Assembly (NCBI GenBank): GCA_003550305.1
Contig: QKYT01000414.1
Span: forward strand, 1-38,530
Direction of reading: 5' to 3'
DNA from: Glomus cerebriforme
Lineage: Eukaryota > Glomeromycota > Glomeromycetes > Glomerales > Glomeraceae
Length of the DNA: 38,530 bases
The translations under genes were made by a program, and so were the position numbers. This document shows positions 20,559 to 32,361 of this stretch, in pieces; the first letter of the stretch is position 1; the number at the start of each line of letters is the position of its first letter. The notes under the pieces are model-generated. The model made no database searches. It was not told where the DNA came from and was given only the letters and a program-made list of their open reading frames with translations.

Positions 20559-21989
20559 ATGAAAAAAAAGTTATTATTATTAATTTAAAGAATATAAATA
20601 TTTATTTAATTAATATTACAGATAAAAAAAAACATATATTTATAGCGTTTTATTTTTCTAATTTGAATAATGATAATAAATTAATTGAGATTTTACAATT
20701 GAAAGCGTTTCTAATATAAAAAAAACTAACTTAATTAATCATTATAATGTATCTTAAAAGGGTACTAACGAAAATTTCGAAAAAGAACGCCCACCGCTGA
20801 ATTCAGAGTTCTTCGGATCCTGATAAATCTTGACTAAAACATCAAGATTCTTCCAAAGAAGGTTCATAATTTTTGCATCTTCCTATTTTCTCAGTGAGAA
20901 AGGAAGAAATGTTTTTTTTTTACTGATAAGGTGACACATCTGATTTCTCCTTCAGGATCAGTAGCCTTAAATAAAAAGCCTCCAATCCATTAAAGAAGAG
21001 TGCCCTTGTAGCATTGCCATCAGCAGGTCAAGCACGCGCAGTATAATAAACAGTTAAACAAATATTTAATTACATACTGTTGAACTAATGAACTAATAGC
21101 AGAGTGGTAAAATGCATCATCCCATTGGTACCATTTATCACGAGATTTTTATAACTAACGTGAAGTCACGTGAAAGGACGCAACAAATATGATTATAATT
21201 AGATTTGTTTTAATGACAAACTTTAATGGTAATAATTTTATCTCGATTAAATATTGATAAAGCTATAAGTAAAATTTAGATTGGGTTAGGTTAGGTCATG
21301 ATTAATTGTAAAGGAGTCGTAATAATAACTCACTAAATGTTCTACACTTCTACTTAAAAATCAAAAGGGGGTAGTACTTGCACCAAAAAAATCATCCTTG
21401 ATGTTAAATGTTGAAATTAAACAGCTAAGATTAATAATTGACATAGCGTTTTTTTTTCGAGCTCGGATGAAAAATAATCATTCAAAGGATTGATAAACAA
21501 AAAAAGTTAAAATAAATGAGTCATTTTTAACTGTTAACATGTTACAGTCCGAAATAAAAATGCAGTTGTGAAAAAAATTATTTTTGTCGTAGTATTGATT
21601 GCGCTGCTCACACGACCTTATATTCTTTCTGGTTTTTATTCTTCTTAGTGCCTTTTTCATCATCTGATATACTGACTGAGCCATAAAACTTTTTTAAAAA
21701 ATTTTGATTGGTCAAATTCTATGACTTCAAATATTCTTCACGTTCACGTTAGGTCTAGAAATGGATTTAAAAATAGCGTATTGATCAACTGAGCGGGTGA
21801 CGCAAACTTCTACACTTCAGTTAACATACAAGTATGTCTCGATGGTTTAGGTTTCTTTAAAAGGTTATATATGATTAATTAATAATAAAATACTTAGAAA
21901 TTAAAATTTTACCCTTTTGTACTCCATATCAAGGACAACCAGATCCAATCTCAATGCGCTCTGCCTCTTATATACAACCAGTTCCTTGC
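20559..21989. other. Intergenic stretch with possible decayed coding scraps
   Basis: After the C2 gene. On the minus strand, about 20893-21010 reads ADGNATRALFFNGLEAFY and, after a one-base shift, ATDPEGEIRCVTLSVKK. This looks like broken coding sequence of a family I do not recognise. About 21640-21840 (minus) also reads protein-like pieces broken by TGA/TAG stops. Neither can be assigned. Confidence 0.35.
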
Positions 21990-21999
21990 CTATAAATAG
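21990..21999 (+). promoter_or_regulatory. Possible TATA box
   Basis: CTATAAATAG, a near-consensus TATA box about 100 bases before the small frame at 22098. The link is inference. Confidence 0.3.
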
Positions 22000-22097
22000 C
22001 AAAAAGAAGTACAGAATGAAAGAAATAGAATCTCTTTACATCGACATTATTTAGTGGATAATAATCTTAGAATCCACCTACAAGAATAAATTGGACA

Positions 22098-22268
22098 ATG
22101 AGTGCATCTTGGAAATTGGTTCATCAGACTCATTCGGAACGTAGATCACAGTTCTTCTTAATTGAGATTCAACATGAGAACAATCAACATCCCCAAGGAT
22201 TGAATGGACATGTGAAGCCATGGGATTATGGGAACTGGAGACAAATCCGTGGATTTATCTACATTTAA
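22098..22268 (+). CDS. Small unrecognised open frame, 56 aa
   Basis: ATG at 22098 to TAA at 22266-22268. The product is varied and well mixed (MSASWKLVHQTHSERRSQFF, later NGHVKPWDYGNWRQIRGF), with four Trp residues, unlike the Ile/Phe/Lys-dominated chance frames elsewhere. The frame is open from 22071. A good TATA-like box lies about 100 bases upstream. I recognise no family. Other frames of the same 400-bp island also look partly open, so it may equally be a decayed mobile-element gene. Confidence 0.3.
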   Translation: MSASWKLVHQTHSERRSQFFLIEIQHENNQHPQGLNGHVKPWDYGNWRQIRGFIYI

Positions 22269-24404
22269 TAAATCGGATCAGAACCCACACAATTTTATAT
22301 CAATGGAAACAGTAAAGTTACCACCTTGTCAAAATAACCAGAGTTTCATGTTCATTTATTAATCGATTGAAGAATGATACCAGATTATACAAAGTTCCAA
22401 AGAAAGATTTTTTAACGAATAATATTTGTTGGAACGGAACATGACAGATACAAATTACCAATAGTAAATCTCACAAATTTCTTCTGTCCAGATAACATAT
22501 ACCACGTCATGGAAAATACTGGTGAGCGAGTACCTGGATAGTCGTATAAAGGAGATTATGACAATTTGGACTAATTATCAAGAAGTGGTAATAGTAAAAA
22601 TGTAAAATGGAAAAATGGAAAAGGAAAAAGGAGATCGAAGAATAATAAATAATTCAATCATAATTACAGTAAATCACAATGTGTGTAAATGCAATAATAT
22701 AATAAAAAGCAACTAAAGCAATTACAACTACTACAACTATTGCAGTGGAGATACTTATCTCATAAAACAATTATTTGTCATCTCATGAAAAAAAAAATCC
22801 AAATGTCCAGAAAATATACCATGTTTTCTGTCGAATATATTTTTTTATAGGATTATGTATAGTCTTTTCGTTTTTTTGAAGCAAGTCTGAAAATAACAAC
22901 AATAAATGCATCAGTCTGATCAAAAATAAACTAGGAAACTAGTGCTTTTTTTTTTTAGGTTTCTGCTGTTTCTGCTTGTTTTAAAATGTTCTATCCTGCT
23001 TCGTAAAAAAAAATGGCTTTGTAACTACTTGTATACTACGCAAATAATTTATTCTACTTTTTCATTCCATAACTAATATTAGAATGTCTTCCCGTTGTAA
23101 TACATTTTGCTACATTAATTATTTTTTCGATTTGAATTTCATAAATGAAGAAAATCATGCACCCATTAAATTATAAATTCCTTAATATGACATAGTGAAT
23201 GCAATTCTTCTCCATCTAGCAGACAAATATACAAAATTTCTTATGCTAATTAAAAAAAAACTATCTGAATTTATAAGATAAATTTCTTATAATTAAAAAA
23301 ATATAATCAATCCATCGCAATATATCATATGGAAGCACAGAATCACTCCAATATTTCCATCTATGGAATATCAAATAAGGAAATTCACTCGTCTAATATT
23401 TAAGGTATATTATGAAATCCCTCCATATTGTCGATAATATTGAAGATGATCGTGAATTTGTTTTGTTTACTTACAGTATATGTTTTGAGCGATCGTAAGT
23501 GACAAATATTACTCCATAACAGATAAACACCACCCTTCGATTAATAAAAAACGCTAAATTACTTATATTGCAAGTATATGCTGAAGGAAAGATGCTTTTG
23601 TAAGTTTCTGAATCTCAAATTAATTCAAAAATTCAAAGACTGAAGTTAATTTGTGTAATTAACTGTACCATAAATGGTGGATTATAGTCCCTAAATTATA
23701 GTATCATACTCATAATTTGAATTTTTAAAAGATCTCATATATAAAAGCTATAGAAAATTAAATATGGAATCTTTGAAAAAACTATGACCTAAATTAATTA
23801 TATAAAATATTAGAATATTTTGTGAATATAGTAAAAGCAAAAATGTTTCACAAAATTTGTGAAATGTGTATCATACCCGAATACCATAAATTCTACATTG
23901 TTTACCAAAGTGTTGGCGAATAAAACCAAATAGCTGTAGCTGTAATCAGAACAAAATAATTATGCGCCTTTCGTTCCTAAATTATATTTAAGTGCTCCAC
24001 CTCCTTATTTTTAAAAATAATTTTTTTTTTTATAAATAAAATTTTGATGCATAAAACTTTGTTTACCATACAACGCTGTGCGATAGAACAAATAATAAAC
24101 TACAGATGTCGGGTTGTCGGGTAGGGCGATCAGATCGTTGAATTATAAATAATGTTCTGTAACAAAATAACTGAATTACATAATTCAAGGTGTACAATAA
24201 CATGATGGATTTGCTGTGATCTAAACAATCCTCTCTAAGTAAAATATATATAAATTAATTTTAATAAGTAATTGATATTTATCAAAAAATGCAAATAAGA
24301 AGAATAAAAAGCCATAATACTAAGATTATTTTAAAATTTTCGTCTTCAACTTGAAATTTGATATTTTAACCTTCCAATTATCATCATTTTTTTAAAAAAA
24401 ATGG
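22269..24404. other. Intergenic stretch, nothing recognised
   Basis: AT-rich DNA with no frame, repeat array or RNA gene that I can support. Confidence 0.5.
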
Positions 24405-24716
24405 TTAAATGTTGACACGTGAATGACAGATTACTGGATGATCACCGGGACGAGAATACAAACGAATCAATGACCTACAGTACATTATTTCGAAAATAAC
24501 AATAACAGATAATGCATAATTAACTAATATATGGTATTCTCCGGTTAATAATAGACCGAAAATTATATGCAAATATGCAGGGCTAGTACAGTAATGAATT
24601 AATGATCGTATAAAGTATAAACATAACAAAATCCCAACCAGGCTCAGTTCCAGTATATCATCAGGCCAAATCGTTCGGAGGGTTTGATCGTGATTTAGCT
24701 TCGTTCCTATTATCAT
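24405..24716 (-). CDS. Hypothetical hydrophobic protein, 103 aa
   Basis: ATG at 24716, open for 103 codons. The middle is strongly hydrophobic with about two or three possible membrane segments (LVGILLCLYFIRSL, YLHIIFGLLLTG, VNYALSVIVIFEIMY). The N-terminus is mixed and the C-terminus basic and Pro-bearing. No family is recognised, and AT-rich DNA readily yields hydrophobic frames, so it may be chance or a fragment of a membrane protein. There are no conserved neighbours to help. Confidence 0.2.
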   Translation of the reverse strand: MIIGTKLNHDQTLRTIWPDDILELSLVGILLCLYFIRSLIHYCTSPAYLHIIFGLLLTGEYHILVNYALSVIVIFEIMYCRSLIRLYSRPGDHPVICHSRVNI

Positions 24717-25421
24717 TATCTATTATTTGTAATTATAAATGTACTTTAGATATAAAAAGTAATTTACAAAAATCAATTACGAAACATAAATCGTCTACAA
24801 TTATTACTTGTAACCACCAACCTTAACCTGAAAAAAAAATAATAATCTGATTTTAATCTTTGATAGACTTAACTTTGGTCGGAACTATAATTAAAATTTC
24901 GATTAAAAATTAAAAATTATCGCGTTAATTTTTTGGTAATGAAAAGAAAATACAGATTATAACAGATAAAATTATGAACATTTATAATTATTTTTATTAA
25001 CAATCCCTAAAAGCAAAAAAAAATAAATAAATAAATAATTGAATTCATTTAACAGTAATGTATTTGTAAAACCGGTAAAACGAAACTTGTATATTATTGT
25101 AAAACATGTAAAATATAAAATGTAATTTTATTAAGATTCAGATAAATTGACAAAAAAAAAAAATAATAATAATAAACATTCTTATAAATGGTTAAGAAAG
25201 AAATAAATAAAATTTTTTATTGTTTTTTTTATAAATATTTGGATATAAGAAAAAAAAAAGCTGTTAAAAAGCACACGAGAAGTAAAAAATTTATAAAGAA
25301 AAGGAAATGATTATGTTATAAATTGAATAATAAATTGAAAGATTTGAATTAGATACAACATAAAAGAAAAGAAAGATATAGATCGAGAAGGAGAGAGAAT
25401 AGATATAATAATAATAAATAA

Positions 25422-25463
<42 letters not shown>

Positions 25464-27604
25464 ATCCTTTTTTTTTAAAAAAAAAGGTAGAGTCGAATTA
25501 AAAAATGGGGCATATGAAATAATCTAGCTGATATATCAGATATGTATAATATTGCAGTTAATTACGAGGGCGCATATTAACTAAAAATAAATCTTTTCAA
25601 AATTTCCATTCTAAGCAAGTTAAATCGTGTGGCGTCTCAACTTAATGAACATCAAACTCTGTAACTCCGTTTTAAAAAAAGACCAAAAAACAAAACACAT
25701 TCTAGACAAAACCCAAAAGGTAACCCTCGCGAAACTGTGGCTTGTGAAACACGTATAATAAATGTATTACCATTAGCAATTTTAATATAAATAATTAATA
25801 AAACTTGTATTATAGTATAATAAATTTAATTGGAAGACATACAAGCCACAACTTTCAAGAGAATTTAATTCTCAGGGGAGGAAAAAAAAAAAAAAAAAAA
25901 AAAAAAAAATTAAAGAATTTTATGAAAGGAAAAAAGAGGTTGAATCATGAGTTAAAAATTAACTAGTACGAATTAAGGTATGATTATCGTCCACAGAAAT
26001 TACCATATATAAGTACAAACAAATCATTACAAGTTTTTTATTTTAAATGGAAAATCTTAGATTAAATTGTATACATACTGTACTAGTGTACTTATTGGAA
26101 ATCCAAAAAGAGAAAAAATAATACAAAAAATTTTAAGATGCTAAAAAAATTAATGACATGATCACATTTACATAATTAGAATAAATATTCTTAAATTCTA
26201 ACGTTATTGTTTATAAATTTTTAGAAATTAACATTGTAAAAAAAAAGTGGATTTTTTTGGGAAATTTTCCGTTTCCTCGTATATGGAATTGGATTACAAC
26301 ACAAATCTATTTTTACCATCTGCTGATAACAAGTTAAAGTTAACCACTTAAATTATACACATATGTAAGCAAACATCTGTGCACTGGTTTATTTGATTGG
26401 ACATTTTTTAAATTAATTAATTATAAATTCGGATACTCTCTAATTGAGCATGTAGGCAATTTAAATCCCATAAAAATTAAGAAATTCATTCAAATTCTAT
26501 AGTTACTTTTTTTTGAAAGAGTCAAAGGGTCTAGATTACAACATCATTTCTAATCCGGAAATTACCGACAGTTAAAAGTAGATGGAGTTCATAATCCGAA
26601 TTGACCATCCAAACAAGGATAACTGTCAAAATATATCCTTATAATGAAAGTTTTTATCTTTACCATGTAATTTATATATATATATATATTTTTTCTTTGA
26701 TAAGGGATTAAAATAAAAAAAAATCGTTGCTGTTTCTTTTAAAAAAATTACTCTCCTGCATATTTAACAACAATATGACAATATCTAAATTGTTTCAAAG
26801 TGAAAACCATTTTGTAGCATAAATATTTGCTGCAATCCCGGGCGGAATCAGTTTTCCTACGAAATTTTATTACGATAAAATGTTTATTATATCATGCACG
26901 TATCAAATTATCATGATCGTCTAATGGCTTGTTTGTCATCGAATCTAGGTTTATTTTTTTTATTAACAAATAGAAATGAGTTGTAATGTGTTGCAACATG
27001 TAAAATTAATTATAATACTTTTTTTTTAAAAAAAAAAAAAAAAGCCAAAATCAAAATAAAGAATTAAAAATTCATTCCAAATTTCTGGTACAAATTAAAA
27101 CAAGCATTCGTATTTGATTTTCTTATAGAATTTGATAAAGCATTTTTTGATCGCGTGAAAATTTCATCATCATCTGATGAATCTTTCCTAACAGTTCCAT
27201 TACTTTCCTTCTATTAACAGAATATATTTTTCCGGTCTCTTAACGGGTAAAATAATGAGAAATAAAAGTTGCGTTTCTACCTCTCCACTTTACTCAGATA
27301 AGAAAAGTCTGTGGAATTCCTTATTTAGATAAATTTTCTATTTGTTGTACAAAATATTCGGGATCAGCCATCATAAACAAGGTTTTTTTATTTTTAAAAA
27401 GTCTTTATACAGTATCTCTATTTTAAATTGATATATAATTATTGTATATCTACTTTCATCATTGATTTATATAAATAGGCTTAAAATTCCTCATTTTTTA
27501 ATTTTCCATAAAAGTACGAATAATCGAGGTTTTGTAATAGCCATTAAGGTTCCCTCTCATCACATATTTATATCATCATTTTACATTCTTTCTTTTTGCA
27601 AAAG
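24717..27604. other. Intergenic stretch without a supported gene
   Basis: AT-rich DNA with a CC-T9-A9-GG palindrome (25466-25487), long A-runs (25418-25464 and 25879-25909) and a TA microsatellite near 26675-26690. The last few hundred bases are the upstream region of the HMG gene at 27693. Confidence 0.5.
25466..25487. repeat. T9/A9 palindrome
   Basis: CC, nine T, nine A, GG: a perfect 22-bp palindrome, the cleanest of several T-run/A-run junctions in the window. Confidence 0.75.
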
Positions 27605-27613
27605 TATTTAAAA
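27605..27613 (+). promoter_or_regulatory. TATA-like box of the 27693-28457 HMG gene
   Basis: TATTTAAAA, about 80 bases upstream of the chosen ATG and followed by a T-run. Its place is similar to the TATA-like boxes of the other HMG genes. Confidence 0.35.
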
Positions 27614-27692
27614 AGGCTTATTAGACTCTTTTTTTTTTTTGTTGCCTGCTATCAATTCTCAAATTTTCCTCACTATATATTCGCAAACCACC

Positions 27693-28457
27693 ATGTCAAC
27701 AATAAAAACGAACAACAATGATTTTGCTCCATTAATTGACCTATTTTACGTATATAATCCCCGTTTTCATTTATTGGACCTAATCTCAACCCGTCGGTCT
27801 CCATTCAGTTCAAATCATGGCCCTCCAAGGCCACCTAATAGTTTTTTTTTAATGAAAAACTGCTATATGCTCGAATTGCGTATGGCAGGTTTCAGAATCG
27901 CTATGCCTGATCTTTGTCGTAAAGCCAAGTTGATTTGGCGGGACATCCCACAGGCGGTGAAAGATAGGTACGATCATCTGGCCCTAGAGGCACAGATTCT
28001 CCACCAGACGATGTACCCTAATTACACCTTTAAGCCCAAGAAGAGAGCCAAGTTTAAACATTATTCACCAAGTAGTCCACAGGAATTAAATAATTCCATG
28101 AATGCCTTTCCAGCAAATGGCTTTTTGAATAATACTGGCGGTAATACTTCACCATCACTCGAGTCTTCAGGATCGGAGACTTCCGCTGCCCCTACCCCAA
28201 TGATTAGATCCCCAAACATTTATCTGCCGGATATTAATCAGGCGGATTTCCTTATTAATAATATTAACAGTAGTTTAAGTAGTTTAGAAAAAACCGACTA
28301 CAATATAAATTTATACAATGAGTTTGGGTGCAATAGCGATTCGATCCTAGGAGGGTCACATGAAAATGGGAATGCGTTTAATAATGTTCATTTTGATCAT
28401 TATTATTTCAACAACTACAATCAATTTTATAATAATGGTCAACCCTACCAACAATAG
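27693..28457 (+). CDS. HMG-box (MATA_HMG-type) transcription factor
   Basis: Intronless, 254 aa. The frame is open from 27639, but that position is TTG; the first ATG is at 27693, preceded by ACCACC, a good eukaryotic start context. The HMG box covers about residues 44-119: PPRPPNSFFLMK, then CRKAKLIWRD with Trp82, a third helix (VKDRYDHLALEAQILHQ), and YPNYTFKPKKRAK, the closing motif of MATA_HMG domains. The rest is Asn- and Ser-rich, ending in an Asn/Tyr/Gln tail (HFDHYYFNNYNQFYNN). G+C is higher in and after the box than in the flanks. Expected to be a nuclear sequence-specific DNA-binding protein; targets unknown. It differs greatly from the other three HMG proteins outside the box, so these are not recent tandem copies. 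Confidence 0.9.
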   Translation: MSTIKTNNNDFAPLIDLFYVYNPRFHLLDLISTRRSPFSSNHGPPRPPNSFFLMKNCYMLELRMAGFRIAMPDLCRKAKLIWRDIPQAVKDRYDHLALEAQILHQTMYPNYTFKPKKRAKFKHYSPSSPQELNNSMNAFPANGFLNNTGGNTSPSLESSGSETSAAPTPMIRSPNIYLPDINQADFLINNINSSLSSLEKTDYNINLYNEFGCNSDSILGGSHENGNAFNNVHFDHYYFNNYNQFYNNGQPYQQ

Positions 28458-31400
28458 TTTTTTTTTCTGTTTTTTTTTTTTGTATATAATTATAAATTTA
28501 TAAATATTATTTAATTTATAGAGAATATACGGCGGTAACATTACATTTTTTAAATATGGAGGGGGAACTTTTTTGGCAAATTTTGTATTTATTTTATTAT
28601 TTTATTTTATTTATTTTATTTTATCAAAATATAAAGCCTAAGCTTAAGAAATTATGACTAATAAGAACTATTTTTTTTTAATTCCAATTATTCCCATCAC
28701 GTTTAAATTTTTTTATTTATTTTCAATACAATGAATAATACATTCTTTAAATTTGTAATTTTTTTTTATTTTATATTCAACAACATTCTTTTTGTTTATA
28801 ATCAATTAAGTTTTTATATGTCAACATTTCTTAAGCTCAATGTACTTTTTGTTCGATTTGGTGGGAGTAATAGGAATTATAAAATATAAATATTATATAT
28901 ACATATATATACACAAATATAAATTTTTTTATTTAAGAAAATCAGTACAGTAAATATATATAAGTTATTTAATTATTAAAAATGAATTTTATGAATTCTA
29001 TTTATCGTGTTGTGTTTAATTAAATTTCCCAAATCTGATAATGATTAATTTATTTTTCTAAATACGGTTGATAATAGAAATTGTCTAAGATTTTGATAAA
29101 ATATATTTAGAAATTTTGATCAAGTCAAATAATTAATTAATTAACACTTTGAAAAAAGTCTCGTCTTTCTTGATTCAAAATGTTCTTGCCGCTTAATGTG
29201 CCGATTATTTTAATCGATCGATAAATTTGATATCTTTTTCACGTGTTAAAATAGTTTGTGCAATATTTCCATATATAATAAAACAATAAAATAAAATTTT
29301 GAAATAAAAAAACTGATACTAACCACTTACATCTCGAATGAGACACAAACAACTATATTACTTTCTTTATTTATTCATATCTATATTTTATATAGTTTAA
29401 TCATAAAAAGAAATCAAAAAAATTTTGATTGGAGCTACAGATAATAAAAAGACGGATTTTAAACTCCTAGTATGTATGATAGATGTTCCTGCATATAATA
29501 TTTATCCTTTTTCTTTTTCTTTATCAAAATATAAACATCTTCCTTAATATTTAATTGGTATTTCTCTGTTATTACTGTATGTGTTCAAATTTTTTTCTAG
29601 GTTTCAAATATTTCTGCAAACACTTCTTTTCCTTTAACTTATTTTCATTGAATATAAATGTACGTCTGTTTATCTTAAGCATAACTTCCATATATGAAAC
29701 ATCCGACGAATTGAGAACAATATGATTATAAAAGAATCATTAAATTTAAAGTTCAGTTTGTGCGCAAATTTTCTAAAGATCGAACCTTTTAAATACAGTA
29801 TTATTTTTAATTTCACGAATGATAATCATAAATTTAATAATTGTTCATTGTAAAGTTTCTTTTTTACTTTTATGAAGATTTGTTTACAATCAAATATTAC
29901 GGATATTACCGGACCGAGATAGTTAATTCAACAACAAAAACAAGATTGTTTCCTTTAGATTCTTTCTCAAGATATTTGAATAAATACAATATCAATTTTG
30001 GGATAATAATAGTTCCTTAAACCGACAAGTGGCGTAATTTTTAATCGCTTAATAACTGCTTACGTAAACCAGTAGGCGTAGTTAACCCACAGGAATATTT
30101 GATTGAACATGGTACCTTTTTTTTTTTTTTTTTTTTTATGTATAAACTAATAATTTTTAATTTGGATTATCATCATCATTTCTCTAAAGTATCGTACATG
30201 CTATATGAAAATTATACCGATTTTTTATTGAGAATTTCGTGGAGAATTTTAATAGTGATACTTTCTCATTCCTTAATTATCTTTAATATTATAACATTTT
30301 CGTGTTGTTCTCAATTAATTAACATCATATTTCATTTTTTTTTTCTTTCTTATTCAATTGTTTAGCGAATTTGGTAATATGAGATCGGCCGGGTTGTATC
30401 GGTTTGTGGCATTCATTCATAGTATATACAGTATGTATATATAATTTTTTTTTCTATTGAAAATCATTTAATCTATAGAATTATTAGGATAAGTTAAAGG
30501 AATATAATTATCTATTTAAGTTATCATTAATGAAACAATTTTGGTGTTAAAAATTACATTGTATTCCTTTCCTGTCTGTATGCTAACGATAAACGGGTAA
30601 ATGTATGAAGAATATTACCGTAAATGTTATTACTTTTAAAGTGAATTTAATTAATTTACATATCACATGTGAAAATGTTATTATAAGAATATGTAGAGAT
30701 AGAAGCTGCTATAGTAAAGAAAATTCTCATTAGTGGATCCCATGATATAAGAACTGGTGATGACATAACTAATTTTTTTTTTTCCTTTTAATCGTATTTT
30801 ATACCCAATTTACTCAAATTTTTTTTCATGTGAATTATATATATATTTATTTTGTTTCAAATCAAAAATCAACTACAGTACTATCAGTAATGGAAGAATG
30901 GTTATTATTACCGGTACGTACGATTTTATAATTTAGTGTTAATTCTTTTTTTTAAAAAAAAACAATCGGTATTACAAGTATAACAAGAACAAATCAAATC
31001 CAGTAAAAAACTTTCTCGGAATATTTCTGTTACATTTCCATACCATATTTAATAGTATAATTATTCTAAGAATTCCATGATTATGCATAAATGATCAACG
31101 ATTAGGATAAATTCATGTTTTGTAATTTTAAATTCTGTGAATATATAATATTTATGAAAAAATCATAATTTGAAATATTTCTGATATATATTTTTCAAAA
31201 TGTCTAACGAATTGTTTCCCAAAGATTAGGTATTTGAATTATCACTTTTTTCGGAGGGAGTTTGTTGGGAGACTAGTTGTTTCAGACGAAGGAAACTAAC
31301 TATATTAGCATGTACTTTTCATTAACGTATATTTTCATATAATGCTATTATGTACACTTAATCATTGTATTAATTTTCTAAGCAATACTAGTTATCGATT

Positions 31401-31599
31401 GTTCGATAATAAGATACACTTGAATTCTTGTGATTAATTAATTATGTTGTTAAATTTATTACATAAATTACCTTTCTCTCAATTTTATGTTAGTATTATG
31501 GATATCAGAATACGACTACATTAGGTAACAAAGTTTAATCTAAATAAATCCCAGAAATATTTACAGTATATAGGAAATTTTTTATTGCGCTTTTTTTTT
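28458..31599. other. Intergenic stretch without a supported gene
   Basis: Very AT-rich. A frame at 30099-30365 starts at a non-ATG codon and is mostly Phe/Ile/Leu. The heptamer TACAGTA/TACTGTA recurs (28946, 29573, 29794, 30427, 30874). Nothing else was recognised. Confidence 0.5.
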
Positions 31600-32361
31600 C
31601 GGGCTGGAGTTAAATAATGCCAGTCATTGTTTATTAAAATTTCGGCTGGAATTATCTAAAAACGGAAAGTCACATTTCCCTTTTGTAATAGTATATTGAT
31701 AGACACTTATTATATAACCTTATTAATATATCAAGAACTGATGCTCTGGACCTATCAAAGATCGATACTTTTTTGTCTCTTTTATGTATATTTTTGGTTC
31801 TTATCAATAATTTGTACCGCGTGAATGAAACGAAAACCAATGATGTATACCATATTAATAAATGTACATTTATATTCATTAAAAAAATTAATGCACATAT
31901 TCAAAGCAAAGTCAAATCTCAAATATGAATAGCATGCAAGCTTATACCGAATTTCTTTGTTAGATAATTTTCTTATATAAATTTTTAAAGTCTTTTTATT
32001 TGTTAAATTCTTTTAGTAAAAAAGCTATAGACTGACAAATTACCGTACGCTTAATTTTGGTGTATAATTTTTTTTAAAAAAAATTCTGTTTATATTGACT
32101 TCTATTTGAGATATCTCGTGATCTAGTATCAGAAAATTGATGACACTTTTTAGCTCATTGAATTCGTCTCAATAAGAGGAATCCAATGTGGAGGTGCTTA
32201 TTTTTGGGGAGAGCTTAATTTCGGAACCATACGTTAGGATGATTAATAGGGTCACAGGGTCATTGATATAATAGTTCAAATGATACCCCTTTACGTGCAT
32301 TAATTCCGGCCTAAATCAACGAGTCCTCAAATCAAATTACTTTTTATCTCGGCCAGAATTA
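31600..32361. repeat. Possible dispersed repeat marked by paired GGC(T/C) motifs
   Basis: GGCTGGA(G/A)TTA occurs at 31602 and again 42 bases later at 31644. CCGGCCTAAAT and CGGCCAGAATTATT occur at 32307 and 32350, 43 bases apart. The paired arrangement at both ends, some 700 bases apart, suggests a non-autonomous repeat element. Ends and target-site duplication could not be fixed. Confidence 0.35.

Noticed and set aside
27639..27692. Longer N-terminus for the HMG gene at 27693
   Set aside because: Position 27639 is TTG, not ATG, and the ATG at 27693 has a good start context and keeps the whole HMG box.
30099..30365. 88-codon plus frame
   Set aside because: Non-ATG start and a Phe/Ile/Leu-dominated product from T-rich DNA.
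31670..31879. 69-codon minus frame
   Set aside because: No domain, no conserved context, ordinary for chance in this composition.
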